Below the pieces are notes generated by a model. The model was not told where the DNA came from. It saw nothing but the letters and a program-made list of their open reading frames with translations, and did not search any database. A stretch of DNA of 64,000 nt. Source: DATDAW01 sp036525185. Lineage in GTDB: Bacteria; Verrucomicrobiota; Verrucomicrobiia; Chthoniobacterales; DASVRZ01. Position 1 is the stretch's first letter, and the number at the start of each line of letters is the position of its first letter. This document shows, piece by piece, positions 16,596 through 26,017 of the stretch. The position numbers were made by a program, and so were the translations under genes. The stretch is taken from assembly GCA_036525185.1 (NCBI GenBank), contig DATDAW010000029.1, forward strand, positions 44,382 to 108,381, given 5' to 3'.

Positions 16596-19106
16596 ATGAG
16601 CGACGAGATCCAATCAACGATTCATCAAACGGCTCAATCCAAGGCACAAACCCCTCAACACACCGCCGGACATGCCGATCCCTTCGGCTTGCGAAGCGTG
16701 GAAGGGGATGACGCGAAGCAGCTTCCAGGCGCGCAGCCGCCGGATGAAACCGGCCTAACGACATATCTTGGGCACGTCCATCGAAACGCCGCTGGAATGG
16801 AGGCGATCATCCAGAGTGCGAAACTTACGCTTCAGCAAATGGGGCCGGGCCGTGGCGTGAAAGCGTGGTTGAAAGTGAATAAGAAAGACGGATTCGATTG
16901 CCAGAGTTGTGCGTGGCCGAATCCGGATGATCACCGGCATGTGTTCGAATTTTGCGAAAATGGCGTCAAGGCTCTCGCCGACGAAGGCACAACGAAACGG
17001 ATCACGGAAGCGTTTTTTGCCCAGCACAGCATCCGGGATTTGCAGGAAAAATCGGACCATTGGCTTGGCCAGCAGGGGCGTCTGACTACGCCGATGGTGA
17101 AACACAAGAATGGCACCCACTACGAAGCGATCTCGTGGGATGACGCGTTTGCTCTCATGGGCCGCGAGTTGAACGCACTCGCCAATCCTGATGAAGCGGC
17201 GTTTTACACTTCCGGACGGACGAGCAACGAGGCTGCTTTTTTATACCAGCTCTTTGTCCGCCAATTCGGTACGAACAATTTACCGGACTGCTCCAACATG
17301 TGCCACGAATCCAGCGGCGCTGCGCTGAATGAAGCCATCGGCATCGGCAAAGGCTGCGTGACGCTCGCCGATTTCGAGAAATGCGACGCCATTTTCATCG
17401 TTGGGCAAAATCCTGGCACAAATCATCCGCGGATGATGTCGGTGCTCGAGCGAGCGAAACGCCACGGTGCGAAAATTGTGGCGATCAATCCGCTGCCAGA
17501 GAGCGGCCTGCTCCATGTCGTGAATCCAAACCCGCAGGAGTACCCGAATTTGCTGAAGTTTCCGGGCAAGCTCCTGTTCAACCGGGGAACAAAACTCGCC
17601 GACATCTGGCTGCCCGTGCGCATCAACGGCGACATGGCGCTTTTCAAAGGCATTCTGAAAGAAATGCTAACAGCGGAGGAGGCAAGGCCCGGGAGCGTCT
17701 TCGACCAGGAATTCATTCAGGAACACACGGTCGGTTTTGAGGAATTGATCGCTGACATTCGCGCTGCCGATTGGGACGAGATCACGACGAATAGTGGCCT
17801 CACCCGGGAACAAATCTGCGAAGCTGCAAACGTCGCTATTCACGCCAAACGAATTATCACCTGTTGGGCGATGGGCCTTACGCAACATAAGAACGCCGTT
17901 GGAACGATCCAGATGGTGATGAACATGCTACTCCTAGGGGGTAACATCGGGAGGGCTGGCGCTGGTCCATGCCCCGTTCGCGGGCATTCGAACGTGCAAG
18001 GCGATCGCACGATGGGGATTTGCGCGCGAATGAACACTGTGTTCCTCGACAGACTCGGCGCCGAATTCGGTTTTGAACCACCTCGCAAGCGCGGTTTGGA
18101 CACCGTGGAAACGATCAGGCGTATGCACGATGGGCGGATTCGCTTTTTCCTCGGACTCGGCGGCAATTTCCTCTCGGCAACGCCGGACACTGAATTCACG
18201 GCGCAATCATTGCAAAAATGCCGGCTCACGGCGCACATATCGATCAAGCTGAACCGCTCACATCTCATTGCCGGCGAAATCGCGCTCATTTTGCCGTGTC
18301 TGGGCCGGAGTGAGATCGATCGCGGACAGTTTGTAACCGTCGAAGATTCGATGGGCATAATCAGTTCGTCCCGTGGTCTTTTTGAACCAGCGAGCGATCA
18401 ATTACGCAGTGAATGCCAGATCATTGCCGGGCTTGCGCGTGCGACGCTGGGACAGGAGACGACCGTTCCGTGGGAAGACCTCGTAAACAACTACGGTCTC
18501 ATCCGCGACCGCATCGAGCGTGTGATTCCCGGGTTTGAAAAGTTCAACGAGCGCATTGTGAAAGATATTTTTTACTTGCCGAACGACGCGAGAGACCGGT
18601 GGAAGTTCAACAACGACCTTGGAAAAGCGAAGTTTACGGTTCATCCCATTCCGGATCATGCGCTTGCCTCGGGGCAGTTCGTGATGATGACCATCCGTTC
18701 GCACGACCAGTTCAACACGCATATCTATGGCCTGAATGATCGCTATCGGGGCGTTTACAACGGGCGCCGCGTCGTTTTTCTGAATGCAGAAGACATCGCT
18801 GAAGCAGGCTTGCAGGCAGGGCAATTGGTGGATTTGACGAGTCATTTCAGCGGCCGGGAGCGGGTCGCCAAACATTTCCTGGTGACGCCATTCGAGATCC
18901 CACGGCGTTGCGCGGCGACGTATTTTCCCGAGGCAAACGTCCTCGTTCCCATCGAGAGCGTGGCGCAGAAAAGCAACACACCCACATCGAAATTCGTTAT
19001 CATTTCCATAAGGCCTTCTCCTGACGCCGAATCCGCCGCACGAAAGCTGCACATCGAATCACTGGAAGCTTCCCAACTCGCCAAGCCGGGACTTCAGCCA
19101 GGCTAG
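16596..19106 (+). CDS. FdhF/YdeP-family molybdopterin oxidoreductase
   Basis: Cytoplasmic member of the molybdopterin-dependent oxidoreductase superfamily, close to the YdeP/formate dehydrogenase-alpha-like group, of 836 residues. An Fe-S cluster segment is visible with Cys102, Cys105 (GFDCQSCAWPNPD) and Cys120 (EFCENG). Cys236 in NMCHESSGAALNEA aligns with the Sec/Cys that ligates molybdenum in formate dehydrogenase. Cofactor-binding patterns follow: IFIVGQNPGTNHPRMM, LLLGGNIGRAGAGPCPVRGH and the C-terminal GLNDRYRGVYNGRRVVFLN. No FdhD or electron-transfer subunit is adjacent, so the true substrate is unknown. I start at the ATG at 16596; a TTG at 16563 is the alternative. Confidence 0.9.
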   Translation: MSDEIQSTIHQTAQSKAQTPQHTAGHADPFGLRSVEGDDAKQLPGAQPPDETGLTTYLGHVHRNAAGMEAIIQSAKLTLQQMGPGRGVKAWLKVNKKDGFDCQSCAWPNPDDHRHVFEFCENGVKALADEGTTKRITEAFFAQHSIRDLQEKSDHWLGQQGRLTTPMVKHKNGTHYEAISWDDAFALMGRELNALANPDEAAFYTSGRTSNEAAFLYQLFVRQFGTNNLPDCSNMCHESSGAALNEAIGIGKGCVTLADFEKCDAIFIVGQNPGTNHPRMMSVLERAKRHGAKIVAINPLPESGLLHVVNPNPQEYPNLLKFPGKLLFNRGTKLADIWLPVRINGDMALFKGILKEMLTAEEARPGSVFDQEFIQEHTVGFEELIADIRAADWDEITTNSGLTREQICEAANVAIHAKRIITCWAMGLTQHKNAVGTIQMVMNMLLLGGNIGRAGAGPCPVRGHSNVQGDRTMGICARMNTVFLDRLGAEFGFEPPRKRGLDTVETIRRMHDGRIRFFLGLGGNFLSATPDTEFTAQSLQKCRLTAHISIKLNRSHLIAGEIALILPCLGRSEIDRGQFVTVEDSMGIISSSRGLFEPASDQLRSECQIIAGLARATLGQETTVPWEDLVNNYGLIRDRIERVIPGFEKFNERIVKDIFYLPNDARDRWKFNNDLGKAKFTVHPIPDHALASGQFVMMTIRSHDQFNTHIYGLNDRYRGVYNGRRVVFLNAEDIAEAGLQAGQLVDLTSHFSGRERVAKHFLVTPFEIPRRCAATYFPEANVLVPIESVAQKSNTPTSKFVIISIRPSPDAESAARKLHIESLEASQLAKPGLQPG

Positions 19107-19181
19107 AGTTCATGCAACGTTCCGGAAGCTGGCGCGAAACCATACGTTTTCGTCGACCAATAAGGTGGCAGCCTTTTTCTT

Positions 19182-19808
19182 ATGAAATTCATCGACCTCA
19201 CACATCCGCTAGTCCACGGGCAGCCTGCGTTTCCGGCGGATCCAAAATTGAGTATCGTGCCGCATGGCACGGTTGCGACGACGAAATACAATATCAGCCA
19301 GATCGTGATGGGTTCGCATCAGGGCACGCACCTTGATGCGATGTATCATTTCATTGATAACGGTCGGACTCTCGATCAAATGCCGCTGGAATGGTTTTAC
19401 GGTCCTGCCCGCATTTTGCGAATCCCGAAACAGGCGGGGGAAGACATTACCGTTGACGATTTCTTGCCATACGAACATTTGCTCGTCCCTGAAGCCAAGA
19501 TCCTCTTTGAAACCGGTTGGGCCAGGAAATTCGGTACGCAGGATTTCTTCGAAAACTTTCCATCGCTCACGCAGGATGCCGCACGGTTTCTCGCCAAAAA
19601 AGGCATTCGCCTGTTGGGCATGGATACGCCGACGCCTGGGCGGGACTGGTATGAAGTGCATCATATCCTCCTCGGTTCGGAGATTGTTATCGTGGAGTCG
19701 CTGGCTCACCTGGATGAAGCGCCGGATACGTTTACATTCGCCGGTTTTCCTCTGCTGTTCCAAGGCCGCGACGGTTCACCGATTCGCGCTGTGGGCTTGA
19801 TCGAATAA
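19182..19808 (+). CDS. Cyclase-family metal-dependent hydrolase
   Basis: Protein of 208 residues in the putative cyclase family that includes bacterial kynurenine formamidase. The metal-binding motif SHQGTHLDAMYHF is intact, preceded by FIDLTHPLVHGQPAFPADP and followed by GMDTPTPGRDWYEVHHILL and IVIVESLAHLDEAP. No kynurenine-pathway gene is near, so only amide or lactone hydrolysis with a divalent metal can be suggested. It follows the oxidoreductase by 75 bases and precedes the epimerase by 9, so it probably belongs to an operon with the latter. Confidence 0.88.
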   Translation: MKFIDLTHPLVHGQPAFPADPKLSIVPHGTVATTKYNISQIVMGSHQGTHLDAMYHFIDNGRTLDQMPLEWFYGPARILRIPKQAGEDITVDDFLPYEHLLVPEAKILFETGWARKFGTQDFFENFPSLTQDAARFLAKKGIRLLGMDTPTPGRDWYEVHHILLGSEIVIVESLAHLDEAPDTFTFAGFPLLFQGRDGSPIRAVGLIE

Positions 19809-19817
19809 TCTTCCGAC

Positions 19818-21029
19818 ATGGCGCCGCCCAACTTTCGTACTCGCGACTTCTTGCTGGGCCACATCCGGCAAACCCTGGCGTTCTATCATCCTCGCTGCAT
19901 CGATCAGTCCGGCGGCTTTTTTCATTGTTTTAAGGACGATGGAAGCATCTACGATCCGGTAACGCGGCATCTGGTAAGCAGCACCCGTTTCGTCTTCAAT
20001 TACGCCATGGCGTATCGGCAGTTCGGCGATGTCGCCCACCTGGACGCAATCCGCCACGGGGTGAATTTCCTGCGGAATGTCCATCGCAATGCCGAAACAG
20101 GTGGCTATGCATGGCTGCTGAGCTTTGAGAACGGTCGCAAGCAAGAGCTTGATGTGACCAATCACTGCTACGGTCTTGCATTCGTCGTTCTCGCTTATGC
20201 GCACGCGTTCCGTGCGGGAGTCACCGAGGCCGGCGACTATCTCAAGGAAACGTTCGATCTCATGGAACGCCGGTTTTGGTCGCACGCGCATGGTCTTTAC
20301 GCCGATGAAGCCAGCGCCGACTGGCAGACGGTTTATCCATATCGCGGCCAGAACGCGAACATGCACACATGCGAAGCTTTGATTGCCGCGTTCGAAGCCA
20401 CGGAGGATTCGCGTTATCTCAAACGTGCATTAATGCTCGCGGACAATATCACGCGGCGTCAGGCTGGGCTGGCTGGTGGATTGATCTGGGAACATTATCA
20501 CGAGGACTGGTCCGTGGATTGGGAATACAATCTTCACGATAGGACCAACATTTTCCGTCCGTGGGGCTATCAACCTGGGCACCTGACCGAATGGGCGAAG
20601 CTTCTTCTAATTCTCGAACGCCACCAGGCGCATCTTGACCGGAACGCAAGCTGGCTCCTTCCTCGCGCCAAGGAACTCTTCACTGTGGCTCTTGCCAAAG
20701 CCTGGGACTTCGAGCACGGCGGCATTTTTTATGGTTTTGCGCCGGATGACAGCATTTGTGACAGCGACAAATATTTCTGGGTACAGGCCGAGTCTTTTGC
20801 CGCTGCGGCCCTGCTGGCGCGACGCACCGGTGACGACTTCTACTGGCAGTTCTACGAACGGATCTGGACTTACAGCTGGGAGCATTTTGTCGATCACCGT
20901 TATGGCGCGTGGTACCGGATTTTGACCTTCGACAACCGCAAATACAGCGACGAGAAAAGTCCTCCTGGCAAGACGGATTACCACACAATGGGCGCGTGCT
21001 ACGAAGTCGTGAATTTTGCCTTGAGTTGA
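19818..21029 (+). CDS. AGE-family epimerase/isomerase
   Basis: Cytoplasmic (alpha/alpha)6-barrel sugar isomerase of 403 residues, in the family of N-acylglucosamine 2-epimerase, mannose isomerase and YihS. Landmarks are FYHPRCIDQSGGFFHCFKDD, HLVSSTRFVFNYAMAYR, NHCYGLAFVVLAYAHAFRAG, NANMHTCEALIAAFEATEDS, WGYQPGHLTEWAKLLLILE and KYFWVQAESFAAAALLARR. The repeated histidines match the family's catalytic positions. The substrate cannot be decided from sequence. It lies between a cyclase-family hydrolase and a ferredoxin, upstream of a beta-galactosidase, so a carbohydrate role is plausible. Confidence 0.9.
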   Translation: MAPPNFRTRDFLLGHIRQTLAFYHPRCIDQSGGFFHCFKDDGSIYDPVTRHLVSSTRFVFNYAMAYRQFGDVAHLDAIRHGVNFLRNVHRNAETGGYAWLLSFENGRKQELDVTNHCYGLAFVVLAYAHAFRAGVTEAGDYLKETFDLMERRFWSHAHGLYADEASADWQTVYPYRGQNANMHTCEALIAAFEATEDSRYLKRALMLADNITRRQAGLAGGLIWEHYHEDWSVDWEYNLHDRTNIFRPWGYQPGHLTEWAKLLLILERHQAHLDRNASWLLPRAKELFTVALAKAWDFEHGGIFYGFAPDDSICDSDKYFWVQAESFAAAALLARRTGDDFYWQFYERIWTYSWEHFVDHRYGAWYRILTFDNRKYSDEKSPPGKTDYHTMGACYEVVNFALS

Positions 21030-21056
21030 GAAGGGGAAACGGGGTATTTGGGCGAG

Positions 21057-21293
21057 ATGGCAGACAAAAACAACATCCTGCCCGAAAACGTCCCCGGGAA
21101 ATGGTATGTGGACGATACATGCACACCTTGTCGCGTGTGCCTGGACGAGGCTCCCCAGCTCTTGAAATACAACGACGACGAAACCTACGTGTACTTCTTT
21201 AAGCAACCCGACGGCGAAGAGGAACTCGAAGCCGCCAAGAACGCCTTAGAGATCTGTCCGCAGCAAGCCATCGGCGACGACGGCGACGAGTAA
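21057..21293 (+). CDS. Single-cluster [4Fe-4S] ferredoxin
   Basis: Acidic 78-residue electron carrier. Three clustered cysteines (DDTCTPCRVCLDEAP) and a fourth in ALEICPQQAIG give the ligand set of a monocluster 4Fe-4S ferredoxin. Between them lies an insert of about 40 residues rich in Tyr, Glu and Lys. The ATG at 21057 is 27 bases after the epimerase stop, so co-transcription is likely. The redox partner is unknown; the molybdopterin oxidoreductase two genes upstream is one candidate. Confidence 0.88.
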   Translation: MADKNNILPENVPGKWYVDDTCTPCRVCLDEAPQLLKYNDDETYVYFFKQPDGEEELEAAKNALEICPQQAIGDDGDE

Positions 21294-21309
21294 GGACGGC
21301 CTAGGCATA

Positions 21310-21370
21310 GGCAAACGCCGAGGGAATCCTGCGTTTGCCAAAAGGAGATGCATCGGAAGAAAGCCGATGC
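21310..21370. other. Two consecutive hairpins between ferredoxin and beta-galactosidase
   Basis: A 9-bp stem (GGCAAACGC / GCGTTTGCC, 12-base loop) is followed 10 bases later by a 7-bp stem (GCATCGG / CCGATGC, 7-base loop). Neither has a downstream T run, so they are not textbook terminators. They could be processing or attenuation structures, or a small repeat element. Confidence 0.6.
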
Positions 21371-21450
21371 AGGACGTGGTTTTGACGCCCGATTAGCAAG
21401 CGGCCACTTTTCCATTGCGTCACAACCGTCGCTGGATGAGAACGCTGGGG

Positions 21451-24400
21451 ATGGATATTCTCTTCCCTGGCTTGCTTCGCTCGTGGGTCGCTCCGGAACT
21501 GGTGTCAATTAATCGTCTGCCGATGCGGGCGACGTTTTATCCATTTTCCGTCCCGGAGAACGTGTCGATCAACCGCGACGAGTCACCGTTCGTCCGCTCA
21601 TTAAACGGTGACTGGCTGTTTGAACTCGCCGAAAAACCCGAAACGATTCCGACGGACTTCGTGCAGCCGAATTTTGATGCTTCGTCGTGGCGCAAAATTC
21701 CTGTGCCGTCCAACTGGACTCTGCACGGTTTCTTCGACAAGCCTCACTATACGAACGTCCGTATGCCGTTCGATACGGAGCCGCCCAACGTCCCGGCTTC
21801 GAATCCGACGGGACTGTATCGAACCACATTTGCCTTGCCTGCGGAATGGGCGGGACGCCGCATTGTGCTGCACATCGGCGGCGCGGAAAGCGTTCTGTAC
21901 GTATGGCTAAACGGTCGTCCGGTCGGCATGGGAAAGGATTCCCGGCTGCCAAATGAGTTTGATGTGACGCCATTCCTGTCGACGGAACGGCCGAATACGC
22001 TCGCGGCGGCCGTCGTGAAATGGTCTGACGCTTCGTTTATCGAGGACCAGGATCAATGGTGGATGGGAGGCATTCATCGTGATGTTTTTATTTATTCGAC
22101 GCCACACACCCACATCGCCGATGTTTTTGCCGTTGGGACACCCGATGAGGATTTCGAAGGCGCTACACTCTCAGTGAAGGCGAAAATCGGTTTCGCGGGT
22201 CAGCCCGAGCCCGGCTGGGAGTTCGCCGTTTGGCTCCGCGACGCTGCCGGCGTGGAGGTTTTCACAACCCCTCTCGTCAAACCCATAACGGCTGTCTCAA
22301 ATGCCGCATGGGGTGAGCGGCTGGAAGTCACGCTGACGAAGCCCGTCAAGAAAGCGAAACTCTGGTCCGCTGAAACGCCTCACCTTTACACTGTGATTGT
22401 CGCGCTGCGCCGGACGGGAAACGGTGAAATTGTTGACTCGACAGCAATACGCATCGGCTTCCGTAAAATCGAAGTCCGCGACCGCCAGCTCCTGGTCAAC
22501 GGCCAACCGGTTCTGATCAACGGCGTCAACCGTCATGACCACAATGACATCACGGGTAAAGCGCTCACACGCCTGGATTTGCGCCTGGATGCTGTGACGA
22601 TGAAGCGCTTCAACGTCAACGCCGTTCGCTGCTCCCATTACCCAAACGATCCCTATTGGCTCGATCTCTGCGACGAGATGGGTTTTTACGTCATCGACGA
22701 AGCCAACCTCGAAGCGCATGCCTATTACGACCAATTCGGGCATGACCGCCGTTATGCGAGCGCTTTCCTCGAACGCGGCATCCGCATGGTCGAGCGGGAT
22801 AAAAACCACCCCAGCATTATTCTCTGGTCACTTGGGAATGAGACTGGGCATGGACCGAATCACGACGCGATGGCGGGTTGGATTCGTCGTTACGACCCGA
22901 GTCGCCCCTTGCATTTTGAGCCGGGTATCTGGTCTCAGAGCTCCGGGGATCTCGGAAAGAAGGCCTACGATAATGGGTACGCTGTCACCGATATCGTCTG
23001 CCCAATGTATCCTGAGATCGCAAAAATCATCGATTGGGCGACCGATCGTTCGCATCCCGATCGGAAGCGGCCCCTCATCATGTGCGAATACAGCCATGCC
23101 ATGGGCAACAGCAACGGCTGCCTGGGGGAATATTACGACGCATTTGAAAAGTACGACGGCTTGCAGGGGGGCTTCATCTGGGAGTGGGTCGACCACGGCA
23201 TCAAGCAGATCGATAAGAAAGGCCGCGAATACTGGGCCTATGGCGGCGATTTTGGTGATACTCCAAACGACCTCAACTTCTGCTGTGACGGTTTGGTTTG
23301 GCCGGATCGCAAGCCGCATCCGGGCCTGTGGGAATTCAAGAAACTCGCCCAACCTGTTTCGGTAAAACTTGTTAACGGCACGAAACGGATCTTCAGCATA
23401 ACCAACAAGCAATATTTCAAGACCCTCGCCTGGCTTTCTGGAGAATGGGCTGTCGCGGTGAACGGCGAAATCATCGAGACCGGCCGTTTGCCAAAACTGA
23501 AAACCGCGCCGCAAACTTCGGAAAAAATCGAATTGCTTTTCGAAATTCCGAAGGCTTTGCCCGGACAGGAAATCTTTATCACCTTCCGTTTTCGCACGGC
23601 AAAAGCGGTTCCTTGGGCTGAGGTCGGGCATGAAGTGGCTTGGGAGCAAATTGCGCTTCCGGCACGAACGCTTCGGAGAACCGTTCAGGAGCCGAAGGTT
23701 GCTCTTGAATTGCGCCAAGTTGGCGACACGAGCGGGATTGTGTTGGGCGACCTGGAAGTGACGGCGGATCCGTCGGGAGTGACTGCACTGCTCCTAAACG
23801 ACGAAAATGTCCTGGCCGTCGCTCCATATCCGCAAATATGGCGTGCCGCGACAGACAACGATGGAATCAAAGGTTGGTCCGGCCAGGAAAGCAAACCGTT
23901 GGGCAAATGGCTTGCCTTTGGAATCCCCGATGCGGTCACCGAAACCCACAAAGTCAGAGCGTCAAAGAGCAAGGACGGTGGCGTACGCCTGCAAATCCAG
24001 CAGATCGCCAAACCTTCCAAGTCTGACGGCGCCGTACGCTTGAATCAGGATTGGCTTTTTTCCTCCGACGGCAGCGTGCTCATTTCAAACACATTTGATG
24101 TAGATGAAACATTGTTGGATTTGCCCAGAATCGGCATCACGTTTCAGCTCATTGGCGATTTTGAACGCCTTGAATGGTTCGGACGTGGACCGCATGAAAA
24201 CTACCCTGACCGCCTCAGAAGTACGTGGATCGACCGTTTTGTGAGCACTGTTTCTGATGAATACGTTCCTTACATTTTGCCCCAGGAGCACGGCCTGAAA
24301 ACGGGTGTCCGTTGGTTTTCACTCGGTCCGGAAAAGGGTCCGAAGGTCAAAATTTCAGCCGTGGACGAGCCTCTCATTTTTTCGGCGAGCCATTTTACGC

Positions 24401-24582
24401 CGGCAGATTTATTCCTGGCGAACCATACATGTGACCTCACGCCTCGTCCGGAGGTCATTGTAAACATCGACGCCGCCCATCGTGGACTTGGCACACGCAG
24501 TTGTGGGCCGGATACATTGGAAAAATATCAGCTCAAACCCGGCAAATACAGCGTACAATTCCAGGTGGAGATTGCCGTGTAA
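21451..24582 (+). CDS. lacZ: Glycoside hydrolase family 2 beta-galactosidase (LacZ-type)
   Basis: Hydrolyses terminal beta-D-galactosides. The 1043 residues show the LacZ order: sugar-binding jelly-roll domain (SSWRKIPVPSNWTLHGF, GLYRTTFALPAEWAGRRIVL), immunoglobulin-like domain, TIM barrel (VLINGVNRHDHNDITGKAL), a second Ig-like domain and a C-terminal beta-galactosidase small chain (ERLEWFGRGPHENYPDR). The acid/base Glu464 sits in LWSLGNETGHG and the nucleophile Glu546 in MCEYSHAMGNSNG. No signal peptide is evident, so it is probably cytoplasmic. The start is uncertain: ATG at 21451 or 21436, with weak ribosome-binding sites for both. No lactose permease or regulator is nearby. Confidence 0.93.
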   Translation: MDILFPGLLRSWVAPELVSINRLPMRATFYPFSVPENVSINRDESPFVRSLNGDWLFELAEKPETIPTDFVQPNFDASSWRKIPVPSNWTLHGFFDKPHYTNVRMPFDTEPPNVPASNPTGLYRTTFALPAEWAGRRIVLHIGGAESVLYVWLNGRPVGMGKDSRLPNEFDVTPFLSTERPNTLAAAVVKWSDASFIEDQDQWWMGGIHRDVFIYSTPHTHIADVFAVGTPDEDFEGATLSVKAKIGFAGQPEPGWEFAVWLRDAAGVEVFTTPLVKPITAVSNAAWGERLEVTLTKPVKKAKLWSAETPHLYTVIVALRRTGNGEIVDSTAIRIGFRKIEVRDRQLLVNGQPVLINGVNRHDHNDITGKALTRLDLRLDAVTMKRFNVNAVRCSHYPNDPYWLDLCDEMGFYVIDEANLEAHAYYDQFGHDRRYASAFLERGIRMVERDKNHPSIILWSLGNETGHGPNHDAMAGWIRRYDPSRPLHFEPGIWSQSSGDLGKKAYDNGYAVTDIVCPMYPEIAKIIDWATDRSHPDRKRPLIMCEYSHAMGNSNGCLGEYYDAFEKYDGLQGGFIWEWVDHGIKQIDKKGREYWAYGGDFGDTPNDLNFCCDGLVWPDRKPHPGLWEFKKLAQPVSVKLVNGTKRIFSITNKQYFKTLAWLSGEWAVAVNGEIIETGRLPKLKTAPQTSEKIELLFEIPKALPGQEIFITFRFRTAKAVPWAEVGHEVAWEQIALPARTLRRTVQEPKVALELRQVGDTSGIVLGDLEVTADPSGVTALLLNDENVLAVAPYPQIWRAATDNDGIKGWSGQESKPLGKWLAFGIPDAVTETHKVRASKSKDGGVRLQIQQIAKPSKSDGAVRLNQDWLFSSDGSVLISNTFDVDETLLDLPRIGITFQLIGDFERLEWFGRGPHENYPDRLRSTWIDRFVSTVSDEYVPYILPQEHGLKTGVRWFSLGPEKGPKVKISAVDEPLIFSASHFTPADLFLANHTCDLTPRPEVIVNIDAAHRGLGTRSCGPDTLEKYQLKPGKYSVQFQVEIAV

Positions 24583-24602
24583 TCGTGTATTCTGCCGCCC
24601 CA

Positions 24603-25124
24603 ATGCTCACGCCCGACGATTTTCAGTACGCCATTGAAAACACGTCTGTCATCGTCAGTCCTTCGCGCCTCATCCAGACGTTCGGAACGACGAGCTTCAG
24701 GTTTTTCCTGATCTCGGAGTTGATGGACAGTGTTGACGAGATCCGCATCCGTGAAGGACGCGTGGAAGCTGAACGTCCCCAAATTCTTACACCCGAACGC
24801 CTTTCCCATCTCCTTCTCGAAGGTTTCGGCGAAAAAGCCCGGGAGTTTGCCGAAAGCATCGAGCGTAACCCGCAGCTTGCGACGTTTCTCAAGTACGGAT
24901 TCCAACTTTCCAAGAAGGACGTCACCGAAACATTTGCGCACGACACGCTCGAGGCCGTCGTCGGTCGCGTTCGCGAACAGGTTGCGGAGTCCGATGTTTC
25001 GACGGCCGTCATTCAAGGCGTCGACGAAGCGTGGGAAGTCTGCCTGCTAAAATTCTCCATCGATATGATCCTTCGATCTGCCTCGGGGAATATGGACGAT
25101 TTTCGCAAGCGCGGCCTGTTGTAG
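24603..25124 (+). CDS. Conserved hypothetical protein (unknown function)
   Basis: Protein of 173 residues that I do not recognise. It opens MLTPDDFQYAIENTSVIVSP, then has a mixed segment with RFFLISELMDSVDEIRIREG and a largely helical C-terminal half (LSHLLLEGFGEKAREFAESI, FLKYGFQLSKKDVTETFAHD, VGRVREQVAESDVSTAVIQG). There is no signal peptide, membrane span or cysteine cluster. It looks like a small soluble helical protein. It lies 20 bases after lacZ and 14 bases before the LysM gene, so it may share a transcript with either. The regular codon pattern and tight packing support it being real. Confidence 0.65.
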   Translation: MLTPDDFQYAIENTSVIVSPSRLIQTFGTTSFRFFLISELMDSVDEIRIREGRVEAERPQILTPERLSHLLLEGFGEKAREFAESIERNPQLATFLKYGFQLSKKDVTETFAHDTLEAVVGRVREQVAESDVSTAVIQGVDEAWEVCLLKFSIDMILRSASGNMDDFRKRGLL

Positions 25125-25138
25125 AGAATGGCGCGCCG

Positions 25139-25990
25139 GTGAAGACAATCATCAAAGTCCTTATCGTACTCATCCTGGCAATCGCCGTTTTTGGCGGCGC
25201 GGCCTGGTTTGCCTACGATCTCTACCTCAAACCGCGGGCGATTATCCTCAAAAAAAATTTGCCGACGCCTACGCCGGTGCCGACTCCCGACCCCAGCACA
25301 GTTCAGTGGGAAAAACTGCATGCCAGCTTCAAAACGGCTTCCGTGGCTGAGAAACAGGTGGTCCTTCAACGATTCATGGCTGCTTATCCCGACTCTCCCA
25401 AGTTCCGGGACGCTCGTGCTGAACTCGGCCAGATCAACTCCGACCACTTCTTCTCGTCGGCGCCGGGACCCGGTAAAATCGAATACATCGTGCAGCGCGG
25501 CGATTCCATCGCCCGCATCGCCAGCCACCACAAGGTGTCCTACGACACACTCATCCGGGCCAACAATCTCGACCGGCTCCTCATTCATCCCGGCGACAAA
25601 TTCATCATTCCCACCGGAGATTTCAGTGGCGAAATCTTTCCAAAGACCGGCGTTTTCACCCTCATGAACGCCGGGATCTTCTTCAAAGACTATCAAATTC
25701 TCGCTGCGAATATTCCTAAAAGGCTTCCGGGAGGCGGCAAATTGACTGTAACGGACAAGGTGGCGTGGCATAACGGAAGTCCTGTGGCCTTTGGCCATAA
25801 AAACTACCTCGGCAGCACGCGGTGGATCTCGTGCGGAAGCCAGTTCACCATTTATTCTGTCGTCGAAAGACCTGCCGGGGCTCCGCCTGACGTCAACAAA
25901 CCCATTGGGGGGATTCAACTCGCTCCCGAGGATCTCGAAGAGCTTTTTGCCCTCGTGAATCGCGGAATGCCCATTACAATCGTGCCCTGA
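25139..25990 (+). CDS. LysM-domain envelope protein
   Basis: Envelope protein of 283 residues. Residues about 3-24 are a single membrane anchor (IIKVLIVLILAIAVFGGAAW). A Thr/Pro-rich linker follows, then a helical segment that may be a TPR-like repeat (VVLQRFMAAYPDSPKFRDAR). The LysM domain spans about residues 116-160: EYIVQRGDSIARIASHHKVS, YDTLIRANNLDRLLIHPGD, KFIIP. The C-terminal 120 residues have no recognised fold. It should bind peptidoglycan from the periplasmic side. I place the start at GTG 25139 because it directly precedes the membrane helix. Confidence 0.8.
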   Translation: MKTIIKVLIVLILAIAVFGGAAWFAYDLYLKPRAIILKKNLPTPTPVPTPDPSTVQWEKLHASFKTASVAEKQVVLQRFMAAYPDSPKFRDARAELGQINSDHFFSSAPGPGKIEYIVQRGDSIARIASHHKVSYDTLIRANNLDRLLIHPGDKFIIPTGDFSGEIFPKTGVFTLMNAGIFFKDYQILAANIPKRLPGGGKLTVTDKVAWHNGSPVAFGHKNYLGSTRWISCGSQFTIYSVVERPAGAPPDVNKPIGGIQLAPEDLEELFALVNRGMPITIVP

Positions 25991-26017
25991 TTTCCCTTTT
26001 CCCCCTCTGTGCCTGCC

